Origin: Neobacillus soli NBRC 102451
GTDB lineage: Bacteria > Bacillota > Bacilli > Bacillales > Cytobacillaceae
Assembly: GCF_001591665.1 (NCBI RefSeq)
Contig: NZ_BCVI01000036.1
Span: 99,866-163,865, forward strand
Reading direction: 5' to 3'
Length of the DNA stretch: 64,000 bases
In this document: piece by piece, positions 44,798 through 54,268 of the stretch
Layout of the letters: every line of letters begins with the position of its first letter
Numbering within the stretch: the first letter of the stretch is position 1
Translations under genes and position numbers: made by a program
The notes under the pieces: generated by a model
Told to the model about the DNA's origin: nothing
What the model saw: the letters and a program-made list of their open reading frames with translations, nothing else
Database searches by the model: none

Positions 44798-45391
44798 GTG
44801 AAAAAAATTGATGATATCGAAATAGCGAAAATGATGTTGGATGTCCGAAAAAGAGGGATCCTCGATATTGCTAAAGAACCTGTTACCGTCAGCCAAATTG
44901 CTGTGGAATTGAATGAGAAGCCTTCACGGTTATACTATCATGTTAAGAAACTTGAAGAAGCAGGACTTTTAGAGCTAGTCGAAACCCGCCTGCAGGGAAA
45001 TTTAATTGAAAAATATTACAAACGGACAAAGGCTGCAGGAAGAAGTTTTGAGCTGGATGAATCTTTACTAAAAGAACATCATGGTACCGTGATGGAAGAA
45101 ATCATGAAACTGCTCCAACCTGGACTCAAGCTATTACAATCAGAGTTAAAAAAAGGAAAACCGGACTTTGATAAGCAAGTAAACTTAATGATTAGTTTAC
45201 CAACGTTGACCGGAAGAGAGTGGGAAACGTCGCACGAACGAATGATGGGGGCGATTCGGGAACAATCTGACGGGGATGAAAAGTTAGAAGAATCGAGCCT
45301 GCCAAACCTTACTGAAGAAGAGCTGAATAAAAAATCCAAATATGCCTATATAATGTTAAGCTATCGTGTTGATGACGCAGTCGAGGACTGA
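44798..45391 (+). CDS. ArsR-like winged-helix regulator
   Basis: A 197-residue protein with an N-terminal winged helix (about 10-75): RKRGILDIAKEPVTVSQIAV, then RLYYHVKKLEEAGLLELVET. This resembles ArsR/SmtB-type and YxaD-like single-domain repressors with an extra helical tail. GTG 44798 is favoured by a GGGGGT site 7 bases upstream. It is cotranscribed with the MFS exporter and most likely regulates it. Confidence 0.8.
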   Translation: MKKIDDIEIAKMMLDVRKRGILDIAKEPVTVSQIAVELNEKPSRLYYHVKKLEEAGLLELVETRLQGNLIEKYYKRTKAAGRSFELDESLLKEHHGTVMEEIMKLLQPGLKLLQSELKKGKPDFDKQVNLMISLPTLTGREWETSHERMMGAIREQSDGDEKLEESSLPNLTEEELNKKSKYAYIMLSYRVDDAVED

Positions 45392-45404
45392 AATTGTGAA
45401 CATT

Positions 45405-45491
45405 GACCCACACCCAAAATATCATTAAGGATTATTAGATTCGTCCCCTTTGGTAAATAATAGGACGATACCTAAAAATGAGGTGTGGGTC
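45405..45491 (+). promoter_or_regulatory. Structured leader of yugO that can hide its ribosome binding site
   Basis: GACCCACACC (45405-45414) is fully complementary to GGTGTGGGTC (45482-45491), which contains most of the GAGGTG Shine-Dalgarno. Inside, TCGTCC pairs with GGACGA. Not a recognised riboswitch class. Confidence 0.55.
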
Positions 45492-46478
45492 GTGCCAAAT
45501 AGAGTTTATATCAGCTTTTTACGAATGCCTCTCCTAGTTCGCATCCTGTTCATTGCACTGCTAGTGTTTTTATCCTTTGGAATATCGATTCATTTTTTAG
45601 AGCCTGAAACCTTTCCAACTATTTTTGATGGCATTTGGTGGGCAATTATAACCGCCTCAACGGTAGGATATGGAGATTATGTGCCGCAATCCACCCTGGG
45701 CAGACTAACTGCGTTAATTTTGATATTGCTTGGTGTTGGATTTGTTTCCTCCTATTTTGGAACTTTAGCAGCGGCAGCCGTAACAAAACAAGATGCTTTT
45801 TCAGAAGGAAGAATCCCCTATAAGGGCAAGGGGCATATCATTATCATCGGCTGGAATGAACGTTCTAAAGAGTTAGTGGGCAAGCTGACAAACACGAAAT
45901 ACCCACAAATGATTGTGCTAATAGACGAGACACTTGAAGCAAATCCGGTGAAATCGAAATTTGTCCATTTTATCCAAGGAAAAGGACATGTGGATGAAAC
46001 GATTATTAAAAGTGATATCGAAAAAGCGGATAAAGTCCTTATAACTGCCGATCGTGGCAATGATGAACTCCAGGCCGATATGAATAGCATATTAACATTG
46101 CTGACGATTAAAGGCCTTTGCCCGCAAGTAAAATGTATAGTCGAAATTTTAACCGCTGAACAGGTCATTAATGCACTAAGAGCTGGTGCGGATGAAGTGA
46201 TCCAATCCAATAAACTGACAAGCGTTTTTATGGTCAACAGTCTGCATTCCAATGGGGATGGGGTCTTATCAAATGTTGTTCATCAGCTCCAGGAAAGCCG
46301 ATTGTCCTCTAGTCCAATTAATGAAGCTGATATCGGAAAAACCTTCAGTGAAATATGTCAGGGAATGTCTGCGAAAGGAATCCTGTTAATCGGAATTCAA
46401 AGAGGAGATAAGACCTTTTTGAATCCCAGCCACTTCTTACCAATCGAAGAACATGACCAACTACTAATTATTAGATAA
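45492..46478 (+). CDS. yugO: Potassium channel YugO (two-TM channel + TrkA-N/C domains)
   Basis: A 328-residue K+ channel subunit: TM1 at about residues 15-37, pore helix and selectivity filter TASTVGYGDYV (about 54-64), TM2 at about 75-97, then an RCK/TrkA-N domain (GKGHIIIIGWNERSKELVGK) and TrkA-C-like end. In B. subtilis this channel carries the electrical signal of biofilms. GTG 45492 gives exactly the length I recall for YugO and has GAGGTG upstream. The small upstream gene mstX is not seen here. pgi and yugJ follow, as in the yug region. Confidence 0.85.
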   Translation: MPNRVYISFLRMPLLVRILFIALLVFLSFGISIHFLEPETFPTIFDGIWWAIITASTVGYGDYVPQSTLGRLTALILILLGVGFVSSYFGTLAAAAVTKQDAFSEGRIPYKGKGHIIIIGWNERSKELVGKLTNTKYPQMIVLIDETLEANPVKSKFVHFIQGKGHVDETIIKSDIEKADKVLITADRGNDELQADMNSILTLLTIKGLCPQVKCIVEILTAEQVINALRAGADEVIQSNKLTSVFMVNSLHSNGDGVLSNVVHQLQESRLSSSPINEADIGKTFSEICQGMSAKGILLIGIQRGDKTFLNPSHFLPIEEHDQLLIIR

Positions 46479-46488
46479 GGTTTACATC

Positions 46489-46529
46489 AAAAGAGTGCTG
46501 ATGCAACAAACGCATCAGCACTCTTTTTA
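46489..46529. terminator. Bidirectional terminator between yugO and pgi
   Basis: Perfect 16-bp stem AAAAGAGTGCTGATGC (46489-46504) / GCATCAGCACTCTTTT (46512-46527), 7-base loop, T run. Confidence 0.95.
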
Positions 46530-46534
46530 AATTT

Positions 46535-47881
46535 CTATAGTCGTTTCTCTAATTCTGCCTTTTTCTCCTCATAACCTGGTTTACCTAAAAGGGCAAACAT
46601 ATTGACTTTATAAGCCTCTACGCCCGGTTGGTCAAATGGATTGACACCAAGCAGGTAGCCGCTCATGGCACAGGCTTTTTCGAAAAAGTAAACAAGGTAA
46701 CCAAATGTAAACTCATCCATCGCTGGAATCGTGACAATTAAGTTTGGCACGCCGCCGTCCGTGTGGGCCAGCATCGTACCTTGGAAGGCTTTGTTGTTAA
46801 CGAAATCCAGTGTTTGTCCGGCAAGATAATTGAGACCATCCAAATCCTGCTCGACCGCTTCAATTTTCAGCTCGCGGCGTGGTTTTTCCACCTTAATGAT
46901 TGTTTCAAATAAATCGCGGCGTCCTTCCTGCACGTATTGTCCAAGTGAATGGAGGTCTGTCGAAAAGTTTGCTGAAGATGGGAAAATCCCCTTTTGGTCC
47001 TTCCCTTCACTTTCGCCAAACAGCTGCTTCCACCATTCGGAAAAATATTGAAGACCTGGCTCATAGTTGATTAGCATTTCAATTGTTTTGCCTTTATTGT
47101 AAAGCGCATTTCTAACCGCTGCATATTGGTAGGCCGGATTATCTTCAAGCTCGGATTGACCAAAGTCCCCTTGGGCCTGTGCTGCACCTTCCATCATTTT
47201 TTCAATATCCGCACCGCTTGCGGCAATTGGAAGTAAGCCGACAGCTGTTAATACTGAGTAACGGCCGCCGATATCATCTGCGATCACAAACGACTCGTAA
47301 CCTTCTTCTGTTGCTAACGTTTTTAACGCACCTCTGGCCTTGTCCGTTGTCGCATAGATTCTTTTCCGGGCCTCTTTAAGACCGTATTTTTCCTCAAGAA
47401 GCTTGCGGAAAATACGGAAGGCAATCGCTGGTTCCGTTGTTGTGCCTGATTTAGAGATGACGTTGATTGAGAAATCCTTTCCATCAAGGAGTTCAATTAC
47501 ATCGCTCATATAAGTGGAGCTGATATTGTTTCCGACAAAAATGATTTGCGGTGTGCCGCGTTTTTCTTTTGTTAATGCATTGTAGAAGCTGTGATTCAGC
47601 ATTTCAACGGCTGCCTTTGCTCCTAAATAAGAACCGCCAATCCCAATTACCAGCAATACATCCGAATCAGATTTGATTTTTTCCGCTGATTTTTGAATGC
47701 GTGAAAACTCTTCTTTATCATAGTTAGTTGGAAGTTCAATCCATCCTAAAAAGTCGCTGCCCGCTCCTGTCTGCTCATGTAAGGAATGATGGGCAACTTT
47801 AACGGCATCGCGTAAATATGTAAGTTCATGCTCACCAAAAAAAGTGAGAGCTTTCGAGTAATCAAAACGAACATGTGTCAT
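46535..47881 (-). CDS. pgi: Glucose-6-phosphate isomerase
   Basis: A 448-residue enzyme that interconverts glucose-6-phosphate and fructose-6-phosphate in glycolysis. Recognised by [28 protein letters not shown] and the C-terminal [12 protein letters not shown]. Length fits the bacterial-type enzyme of Bacillus (about 450). GGAGG lies 8 bases before the ATG. It is transcribed from the minus strand between yugO and yugJ. Confidence 0.95.
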   Translation of the reverse strand: MTHVRFDYSKALTFFGEHELTYLRDAVKVAHHSLHEQTGAGSDFLGWIELPTNYDKEEFSRIQKSAEKIKSDSDVLLVIGIGGSYLGAKAAVEMLNHSFYNALTKEKRGTPQIIFVGNNISSTYMSDVIELLDGKDFSINVISKSGTTTEPAIAFRIFRKLLEEKYGLKEARKRIYATTDKARGALKTLATEEGYESFVIADDIGGRYSVLTAVGLLPIAASGADIEKMMEGAAQAQGDFGQSELEDNPAYQYAAVRNALYNKGKTIEMLINYEPGLQYFSEWWKQLFGESEGKDQKGIFPSSANFSTDLHSLGQYVQEGRRDLFETIIKVEKPRRELKIEAVEQDLDGLNYLAGQTLDFVNNKAFQGTMLAHTDGGVPNLIVTIPAMDEFTFGYLVYFFEKACAMSGYLLGVNPFDQPGVEAYKVNMFALLGKPGYEEKKAELEKRL

Positions 47882-47991
47882 ATATGATCCTCCATAATTT
47901 TATTTATACTAACCACTTTAACGAATGACAGGCCGATTATCAAGGAAGGTCCACTGATGTAAGCGGACCCATTTTGAATATTTTTTTACTT

Positions 47992-49155
47992 TTATAATGA
48001 TGCCCCATAAATGGCTAAACAATCATTGCGATTCAGCTTTTTAAAGTTACCAAATTCGCCATTTGCCATCGCTCGGTCAGCCATAAGTTCAAGCTTCTGA
48101 TCATCAATATCATAATCTGCTAATTGAGACGGTGCCTCAATGCTATTCCAGAATTCACGTAATTTTGCAATTCCTTCGAGCCCTGCCTCTTCGGCACTCT
48201 TCCCGTCAGGGTCAACACCAAATACCCGAACAGCAAGCTGTTTGAAGCGTTCCGGTTTTACGCTTAGGTTATGCTTCATCCAGTGCGGGAAAAGAATGGC
48301 CAGCCCGCCGCCATGCGGGATGTCATAGACAGCAGATACCGCGTGCTCCAAGTTGTGTGTCGCCCAATCGCCGCTATAGCCCATATTTAAAATGCCGTTT
48401 AGTGCCATTGTGCCGCTGTAAAGAATGGTTGCTCGATGTTCGTAATTTTCTAGGTCTGCCAGCAATTTTGGGGCCGTTTCCATCACTGTAATGAGTAAGG
48501 ATTCACACATGCGATCCTGAAAATCGGTGTTCTCTTCAAGGTGAAAATAATGTTCGAGTACATGTGACATCATATCGACGATTCCATAAATCGTTTGATT
48601 TCTTGGAACTGTATACGTATTGACTGGGTCTAAAATGGAGAATTTCGGATACGTTACTGGGCTTCCCCAGCCGTATTTTTCGTTGGTTTCCCAATTGGTA
48701 ATAACCGAGCCAGCGTTCATTTCCGAACCAGTGGCAGCGAGCGTCAACACCGTGCCAAATGGTAGTGCCTCACTTGCAAACGCCTTTTTAACGACTAAAT
48801 CCCAGGCATCGCCATCATATTTCGCACCTGCTGCGATTAGCTTTGTGCAGTCAATCACACTGCCGCCGCCAACGGCTAACAGGAACTCAATTCCTTCTTT
48901 TTTACAAAGTTCTACCCCTTTTCGGGCCGTCGAAATACGTGGATTCGGTTCTACCCCTGGGAGTTCAAACACCTCAGCACCGATTTCCCCAAGCAGGCTG
49001 GTGACCTGTTCATAAAGACCGCTTCGTTTAATACTGCCGCCCCCATAAACAAGCAGCACCTTTTTGCCATAGTGCGGTATTTCTGTTTTTAATTGTTCTA
49101 GCTGACCTTTACCAAAAATTAATTTGGTTGGATTCCAAAATGTGAAGTTTTGCAA
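47992..49155 (-). CDS. yugJ: Iron-dependent alcohol (butanol) dehydrogenase, YugJ-like
   Basis: A 387-residue group III alcohol dehydrogenase. The NAD(P) region is [35 protein letters not shown] is the family motif, and metal-binding His residues are in [10 protein letters not shown] and [15 protein letters not shown] 49155 is preferred over ATG 49176 because AGGAAGGTG overlaps the latter, and the resulting length equals B. subtilis YugJ. It reduces or oxidises short alcohols/aldehydes with NADH or NADPH. Confidence 0.85.
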   Translation of the reverse strand: MQNFTFWNPTKLIFGKGQLEQLKTEIPHYGKKVLLVYGGGSIKRSGLYEQVTSLLGEIGAEVFELPGVEPNPRISTARKGVELCKKEGIEFLLAVGGGSVIDCTKLIAAGAKYDGDAWDLVVKKAFASEALPFGTVLTLAATGSEMNAGSVITNWETNEKYGWGSPVTYPKFSILDPVNTYTVPRNQTIYGIVDMMSHVLEHYFHLEENTDFQDRMCESLLITVMETAPKLLADLENYEHRATILYSGTMALNGILNMGYSGDWATHNLEHAVSAVYDIPHGGGLAILFPHWMKHNLSVKPERFKQLAVRVFGVDPDGKSAEEAGLEGIAKLREFWNSIEAPSQLADYDIDDQKLELMADRAMANGEFGNFKKLNRNDCLAIYGASL

Positions 49156-49251
49156 AATAGACACCTTCCTTTTCATCCTTCATTATTATTTATAATGTGT
49201 TATTTTGCAAAAAAGCTGATTTGTTTTTATATAAGGTTGTTTTAAATTTGT

Positions 49252-49387
49252 CTATTGATTTGCGCTCCAGGTGCTTCGCGCACCTTAGGGCGGTCCGGGG
49301 AGCCTCCTCGGCGCTTTAGCGCCTGCGGGGTCTCCCCTGCCCCGTCCTCCCGCAGGAGTCTCGCACCTTCTGCTCCAATCAACATAG
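49252..49387. repeat. GC-rich dispersed intergenic repeat with internal hairpins
   Basis: A 136-base block, far richer in G+C than its surroundings, ending in CTATTGATT and AATCAACATAG. It holds hairpins AGGTGC/GCACCT (49269-49285), GGCGC/GCGCC (49310-49323) and CCTGCGGG/CCCGCAGG (about 49322-49356). I recognise this type as a repeat scattered in Bacillaceae genomes; no gene lies inside. Confidence 0.7.
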
Positions 49388-49410
49388 TTATAAAATCAAC
49401 ACAGACATAT

Positions 49411-49442
49411 AAAAAATCCTGGCATCAATATTGATGTCAGGA
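49411..49442 (-). terminator. Terminator after rocG
   Basis: TCCTGGCATCAAT / ATTGATGTCAGGA (49417-49442), then TTTTTT on the minus strand. Confidence 0.85.
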
Positions 49443-49448
49443 ACTTTA

Positions 49449-50732
49449 TTATACCCATCCCCTTAATAAAGATGCTTCGGCCATTTTTCCTACTCCAACC
49501 ATATAAGCGGCTAAGCGCATATCAATATTGCGACTTTGGGAGATATCATAAATCTGATTGAACGAGTTCACAAGCTTCTTACGGAGCCGTTCGGCTACTT
49601 CCTCTTCACTCCAGTAATACCCCTGATTATTCTGTACCCATTCAAAATAAGAAACCGTAACACCGCCTGCCCCTGCAAGGACATCAGGAACGAGCAAAAT
49701 GCCCCGCTCCGAAAGAATCCTAGTGGCCTCCAATGTCGTTGGGCCATTCGCTGCTTCAACCACAATCCTTGCTCTAATGTTGGAGGCATTTTCAGCTGTG
49801 ATTTGATTAGCTATGGCGGCTGGCACCAATACATCACAGTCGTGCTCGAGCAGTTCCTTGTTGGTGATTGCCCCTTCAAAAAGAGATGTCACAGTTCCAA
49901 AGCTGTCGCGGCGGTCCAAAAGATAATTAATATTTAATCCATCCGGATTGTATAGGGCACCATAAACATCGGATATTCCAATGATTTTTGCACCCCTCTC
50001 ATGCATAAACTTTGCGATATAGCTGCCGGCATTTCCAAAGCCTTGGACAATAATGCGCGCCCCCTGAATTCGAATCCCACGTTTTTTTGCTGCTTCCTCG
50101 ATGCAAATGGTTACCCCCGCAGCCCCAGCTTTTTCCCGGCCTTCAGAACCTCCAAGCACAAGCGGTTTTCCTGTGATAAAACCGGGCGAGTCGTATTTAC
50201 GGAAACGGCTGTATTCATCCAGCATCCAGGCCATAATCTGCGAGTTAGTGTACATATCGGGTGCCGGAATATCCTTAGTTGGTCCGACAATTTGGCTGAT
50301 CGCCCGAACATAGCCACGGCTTAATCGTTCAAGTTCACCAAAAGACAACGTCCTTGGGTTACAGAGAATAGCGCCCTTTCCTCCCCCAAAGGGTAAATCC
50401 GCAATCCCGCATTTCATGCTCATCCACATCGATAAAGCCTTTACTTCATCAACATCCACCCGGGGATGAAAACGGACACCGCCCATTGTTGGTCCAATTG
50501 CATCATTATGCTGGGCCCGGAAACCTGTAAATACTTTTGTAGAACCGTCATCCATACGAACGGGAATCCTAACATGGACCATTCTCAAAGGTTCTTTCAA
50601 TAATTCAAACAGTTCCTCGTTATAGCCTAGTTTTTTTAATGCATCATGAATAACAATCTGTGTTGATGTGAGAAGATTTAATGTCTCTTTATCCTTTTCA
50701 TCTACACGATTTGTTACATCATTAGTCCCCAT
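49449..50732 (-). CDS. rocG: NAD-dependent glutamate dehydrogenase (RocG/GudB type)
   Basis: A 427-residue enzyme. The substrate-binding Lys is in PFGGGKGAILCNP, the dinucleotide motif is VQGFGNAGSYIAKF, and DVLAGAGGVTVSYFEWVQN is a family signature. It deaminates glutamate to 2-oxoglutarate. Coupling with rocD (32 bases upstream) suggests it finishes arginine/ornithine breakdown, as RocG does in B. subtilis. A GGGGGG-type site precedes the ATG. The GudB-type duplication insert is not evident. Confidence 0.9.
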   Translation of the reverse strand: MGTNDVTNRVDEKDKETLNLLTSTQIVIHDALKKLGYNEELFELLKEPLRMVHVRIPVRMDDGSTKVFTGFRAQHNDAIGPTMGGVRFHPRVDVDEVKALSMWMSMKCGIADLPFGGGKGAILCNPRTLSFGELERLSRGYVRAISQIVGPTKDIPAPDMYTNSQIMAWMLDEYSRFRKYDSPGFITGKPLVLGGSEGREKAGAAGVTICIEEAAKKRGIRIQGARIIVQGFGNAGSYIAKFMHERGAKIIGISDVYGALYNPDGLNINYLLDRRDSFGTVTSLFEGAITNKELLEHDCDVLVPAAIANQITAENASNIRARIVVEAANGPTTLEATRILSERGILLVPDVLAGAGGVTVSYFEWVQNNQGYYWSEEEVAERLRKKLVNSFNQIYDISQSRNIDMRLAAYMVGVGKMAEASLLRGWV

Positions 50733-50764
50733 TTTGCCCCCCTATATAATTTCCGCTTTTTCCA

Positions 50765-51964
50765 TTATCCTAAAACTTTTTTAATCCGCTCAATCGCCCA
50801 GTCTAATTCCTCTTTACTAATAACAAGCGGCGGTGCAAAACGAATCACTGTATCATGTGTTTCCTTACACAATAGTCCATGGTCTTTCAATTGTTCACAA
50901 TATGGGCGGGCTGTTTCTGTCAGCTCCACACCAATAAACAAGCCGCGGCCGCGTACTTCTTTAATCAATGGATTTTTTATTTCTTTTAATTTACTTATAA
51001 AATATTCCCCAAACTCCAAGGACCTTTCGGCTAGTTTTTCATCGACTAGGACATCTAAAGATGCAATTGATACCGCGCATGCCATCGGATTTCCTCCGAA
51101 AGTAGACCCATGCGATCCCGGATTAAATACACCTAAAATATCTTTATTGGCTACGACACAGGAGATTGGGAACACACCGCCTCCTAATGCTTTACCAAGA
51201 ATATACATGTCTGGATCAATACTTTCCCATTCGCAGGCAAACATTTTTCCCGTCCGCGCCAAACCAGCCTGAATTTCATCGGCAATAAACAGAATATTGT
51301 TTTCCTTACATAGTTCAAAGGCCGCCTTCATAAAGCCGGCAGGAGGAATCACGATTCCTGCTTCACCCTGAATTGGTTCAATTAAAAACGCTGCTGTATT
51401 TGGAGTAATTGCTGCTTTTAATGCCTCAAAATCACCATATGGAATGAGTTTTATCCCTGGCAGCATTGGGCCAAATCCGCGCTTATATTCTGCATCAGAC
51501 GACAATGAAACCGCTGTCATTGTCCTTCCGTGAAAATTTCCGATACATGCAATGATCTCTGCTTGGTTTTCGGCCACACCTTTTACATCATAGCTCCAGC
51601 GACGCGCCGCTTTGACCGCCGTCTCAACTGCCTCAGCACCTGTGTTCATTGGCAGAACCATTTCTTTATTTGTTAATTGACTTACCTTTTCATACCAAGG
51701 GCCGAGCTGGTCATTATGGAAAGCACGTGAGGTTAAGGTAACCTTATCAGCTTGATCCTTTAAGGCTTGAATGATTTTTGGATGACGATGCCCTTGGTTT
51801 ACGGCAGAGTAAGCACTGAGCATGTCCATGAATTTATTGCCTTCAGGGTCTTCCACCCATACTCCTTCAGCATGCGAGATGACAATTGGCAGTGGATGAT
51901 AATTATTAGCCCCATACTTCTCTGTTTTTTCAATCAACTCATTGGTATTGATGTTTGTTGTCAT
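50765..51964 (-). CDS. rocD: Ornithine aminotransferase
   Basis: A 399-residue class-III PLP aminotransferase that converts ornithine to glutamate-5-semialdehyde. The PLP Lys is in [19 protein letters not shown] (about residue 255), and [20 protein letters not shown] and [17 protein letters not shown] are hallmarks. A GGGAGG site is 10 bases upstream. It forms a two-gene operon with rocG. Confidence 0.92.
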   Translation of the reverse strand: MTTNINTNELIEKTEKYGANNYHPLPIVISHAEGVWVEDPEGNKFMDMLSAYSAVNQGHRHPKIIQALKDQADKVTLTSRAFHNDQLGPWYEKVSQLTNKEMVLPMNTGAEAVETAVKAARRWSYDVKGVAENQAEIIACIGNFHGRTMTAVSLSSDAEYKRGFGPMLPGIKLIPYGDFEALKAAITPNTAAFLIEPIQGEAGIVIPPAGFMKAAFELCKENNILFIADEIQAGLARTGKMFACEWESIDPDMYILGKALGGGVFPISCVVANKDILGVFNPGSHGSTFGGNPMACAVSIASLDVLVDEKLAERSLEFGEYFISKLKEIKNPLIKEVRGRGLFIGVELTETARPYCEQLKDHGLLCKETHDTVIRFAPPLVISKEELDWAIERIKKVLG

Positions 51965-52069
51965 AAAAAGTTTTCCTCCCTTTCAAAAGTTGAAATATGT
52001 ATATTATCTATTGTAGCCGAGCTTGAAGGAAGAATGAATACTTCCGCCTAAACTTTTTATTTTCTAATC

Positions 52070-52107
52070 ATAAAAAAAAGAAAAAGCCCGGGCATAGGCC
52101 CAGGCTT
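52070..52107 (-). terminator. Terminator after yugI
   Basis: AAGCCCGGGC / GCCCAGGCTT (52084-52107), one mismatch, flanked by an A run that gives T on the minus strand. Confidence 0.75.
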
Positions 52108-52115
52108 AAAATGGA

Positions 52116-52523
52116 TTACTTTTTAATTAAATCTTCACGTTGTGATTGGTCAATCCACTCTTGAAGCTTATCTTTTAATGTGTTAAATCCTTGTTGTCCA
52201 TCTGCTTCAGGAATAATCGTTGCAGCTTGGCGTTTACGAGGCTTTTTGGCCTTAGCAGCGGCAGCCTGCTGAACAGGTGCTTCTTCTGTAGCACGGATAG
52301 AAAGGCCAATTTTTCCAGCACCTTCATCTACAGATAATACTTTAACTTTAACTTCATCCCCTACTTTAAGGTGATCGTTAATGTCTTTAACATAGCCGTG
52401 CGTGATTTCAGATATATGAACAAGACCTTGGGTATTATCGTCCAGCGCGACGAATGCTCCATAGGGTTGAATTCCTGTTACCTTACCTGCTAAAATACTT
52501 CCAGTTTCAATCTTTTCTGTCAT
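52116..52523 (-). CDS. yugI: S1 RNA-binding domain protein (general stress protein 13, YugI)
   Basis: A 135-residue protein: S1 domain at about residues 6-75 (GKVTGIQPYGAFVALDD, then GLVHISEITHGYV) and an Ala/Lys-rich linker with a hydrophilic tail (DKLQEWIDQSQREDLIKK). Matches B. subtilis YugI in length and layout. It probably binds ribosomes or RNA under stress. TAGGAG lies before the ATG. Its position next to yugO/pgi/yugJ fits the yug region. Confidence 0.85.
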   Translation of the reverse strand: MTEKIETGSILAGKVTGIQPYGAFVALDDNTQGLVHISEITHGYVKDINDHLKVGDEVKVKVLSVDEGAGKIGLSIRATEEAPVQQAAAAKAKKPRKRQAATIIPEADGQQGFNTLKDKLQEWIDQSQREDLIKK

Positions 52524-52766
52524 AAAAACACTCCTAAGTAAATGATTTATATATAATCCCTTATATACGATATACGCATTATAATATTATATCACAAAGA
52601 ACAGTATTAATCAAAAAAGGTTTTCATTAATTTAATGTGCACCTTCTTTAGAAAACAAATTGCCGGAAAAACTTAACATAATGTTCAAATAAGGAAGGAA
52701 GAAAAACGAATCTTTCGTGATAAACTAATAGTAAGAAAATCCTTTTTTTATTCGGAGGTGAACAGG

Positions 52767-52991
52767 TTGAATACTATCGGCCAAACCATTAAAACAGCCC
52801 GGGAAATGCTGAACATGTCTCAAAAAGAGTTGGCGCAAAAGGTCAGAGTTGGAACACAGACGATTGAGAAATACGAATCTGGGGAATCCCTTCCAAGCAC
52901 TCAGACAATCTTAAAGTTATCGACTGTTCTAGATATTTCTGCTTCTGAGTTAATAGAGCACAGCAAGTTCTTACAGACCCCACACCCATGA
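52767..52991 (+). CDS. Small XRE-family helix-turn-helix protein
   Basis: A 74-residue protein that is essentially only a Cro/CI HTH (residues about 4-60): TIGQTIKTAREMLNMSQKEL, then QKVRVGTQTIEKYESGESLP. TTG 52767 is preferred over GTG 52758 because GGAGGTG includes the latter and lies 6 bases before the former. It stands alone before a terminator. Targets unknown; such short members often repress stress genes. Confidence 0.75.
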   Translation: MNTIGQTIKTAREMLNMSQKELAQKVRVGTQTIEKYESGESLPSTQTILKLSTVLDISASELIEHSKFLQTPHP

Positions 52992-53000
52992 ATAATGATA

Positions 53001-53028
53001 AAAAAGCGGCAATAGACCGCTTTTTTTT
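53001..53028 (+). terminator. Terminator after the small XRE gene
   Basis: AAAAAGCGG (53001-53009) / CCGCTTTTT (53017-53025) with T8. Confidence 0.85.
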
Positions 53029-53043
53029 CCTTTCAGACAGTAT

Positions 53044-53141
53044 AAAGGGAGGGAAAGCTGGAAAGACTTAACACATAAGCTTTTCTAGTATTTCCCCCCT
53101 TTTTGAAGTGGACGACCATGAATGGTTGTCCGCCTTTTTTT
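53044..53141 (+). other. Tandem hairpins, possible small RNA
   Basis: A long imperfect stem (53044-53065 with 53080-53102, about 20 pairs, 14-base loop) ending in TTTTT is followed by GGACGACCAT/ATGGTTGTCC (53110-53131) and a T8 run. No gene needs a second terminator here. 53142-53310 holds nothing I can identify. Confidence 0.4.
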
Positions 53142-53310
53142 TATGGAAAAGGGGCGGAGCGGCGCAAAAAGCAAGTTAAGTAGAAAATATACGTTTTTCG
53201 CTATGAATGGGGAAGCCTTGCTCTGCTCACACCGCCTTTATTAGGTGACTAGGGCTAGTTCTCTGAATTTATTTCCATGGTAGATGGTGGCGTGGAACGC
53301 CATATTGGTT

Positions 53311-53574
53311 TTATATCGAACAGGACTCGTTCGTTTTGATTGCTAGTAATTCTTCTGCTATTTTTAAACAGCTTTCCATTGGAATAAGCTTTTCAAATGA
53401 AAATTCATAAATGGTTTGGATTCTTTGGGCCAGCAATGATGAATCATTTAGTTCATGGACCGCTTGAATCGTATCAGCAATTTCCGTTTCATAACCACCG
53501 TTTTTCAATTGAAATGGATCCCATTCATTTAATAAATCCACATACTGCAAATTGGTACGAATCTCTTTTCTCAT
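53311..53574 (-). CDS. yugE: DUF1871 family small protein (YugE-like)
   Basis: An 87-residue protein with LLNEWDPFQLKNGGYETEIADTI at about residues 14-36, the W-D-P ... Y-E-T-E-I-x-D pattern of DUF1871, to which B. subtilis YugE belongs. The rest is helical (QRIQTIYEFSFEKL). The role is unknown. A GGAG-rich site precedes the ATG. It fits the yug-like neighbourhood. The symbol is given on that basis and is less sure than the family. Confidence 0.65.
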   Translation of the reverse strand: MRKEIRTNLQYVDLLNEWDPFQLKNGGYETEIADTIQAVHELNDSSLLAQRIQTIYEFSFEKLIPMESCLKIAEELLAIKTNESCSI

Positions 53575-53701
53575 ATTTTTTTCTCCTGTTAGTCTTCATT
53601 TGATGAGAGTATTTTATCATAAGAGTTGTGATGTTACACAATTGAAGGAGAATATGTCATTTATATAAGGGAGTTGCGGGAATTTCCAAATATTATCCAA
53701 G

Positions 53702-53822
53702 AAATGTCGTAAGTTTCGATAAATTTGTAGTATATACCTGAAATGATGTCATAAGTGTCCAAAAATGTGTCATAAGCACCCGAAATTATGTAGTAAATGA
53801 AGCAAATAACGACATAATGGAT
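53702..53822 (+). repeat. Array of six 21-bp-period repeats (GTCATAAGT core)
   Basis: GTCGTAAGT (53706), GTAGTATAT (53727), GTCATAAGT (53748), GTCATAAGC (53769), GTAGTAAAT (53790) and GACATAATG (53811) follow an exact 21-base step, each preceded by AAAT-rich bases. Sequence is unrelated to the ATTCGC arrays at 11041 and 12263. Confidence 0.8.
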
Positions 53823-53877
53823 TTCTTCATGGACTTTTCGGGGATGGAATCTGCGGAAACAATCAAGAAGAGGGCTT

Positions 53878-53981
53878 CTACTTCAACATTCAAGCTCAAA
53901 ACTTTTGGAAACATCCACGTAGACGCGCTCTACTTCAACTTTCTAGCTCAAAATCTTGGGAAACGTCGAAGTAGATGAGTT
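53878..53981 (+). repeat. Two 52-bp direct repeats with hairpin potential
   Basis: CTACTTCAAC starts at 53878 and 53930; the copies match over most of 52 bases. The second folds back (CTACTTC / GAAGTAG at its ends). Nothing else is seen between 53575 and 54268 except the arrays and a terminator. Confidence 0.75.
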
Positions 53982-54049
53982 CCCCTTCTGTTTTTTTCCC
54001 TTCCGGACACAATTAATTATTTATTCATTAAACAAACCTTGAAATAACA

Positions 54050-54093
54050 ATGAAAATGCACACAACATTTCAAGTTTATGAATGTCATGTGCA
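54050..54093 (-). terminator. Terminator after the 6-phosphogluconate dehydrogenase gene
   Basis: Imperfect stem: TGCACACAACATTTCA pairs with TGAATGTCATGTGCA; T-rich tail on the minus strand. Confidence 0.55.
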
Positions 54094-54268
54094 TTGGATT
54101 GTTATTTATTATTTAAGCACATATTCCGCGAGAACGCTTTGTAGTCCATAGATGTTTAAACTCTTGTTAAATTGCTTCTGCACTGGCAAGGCGGTCCCCG
54201 AAATCCAAATCTTTAGTTCTGCCTCTAAATCGAAGTGGCAGCCGTGGTACTCACGTCTGGCTTGTTTT

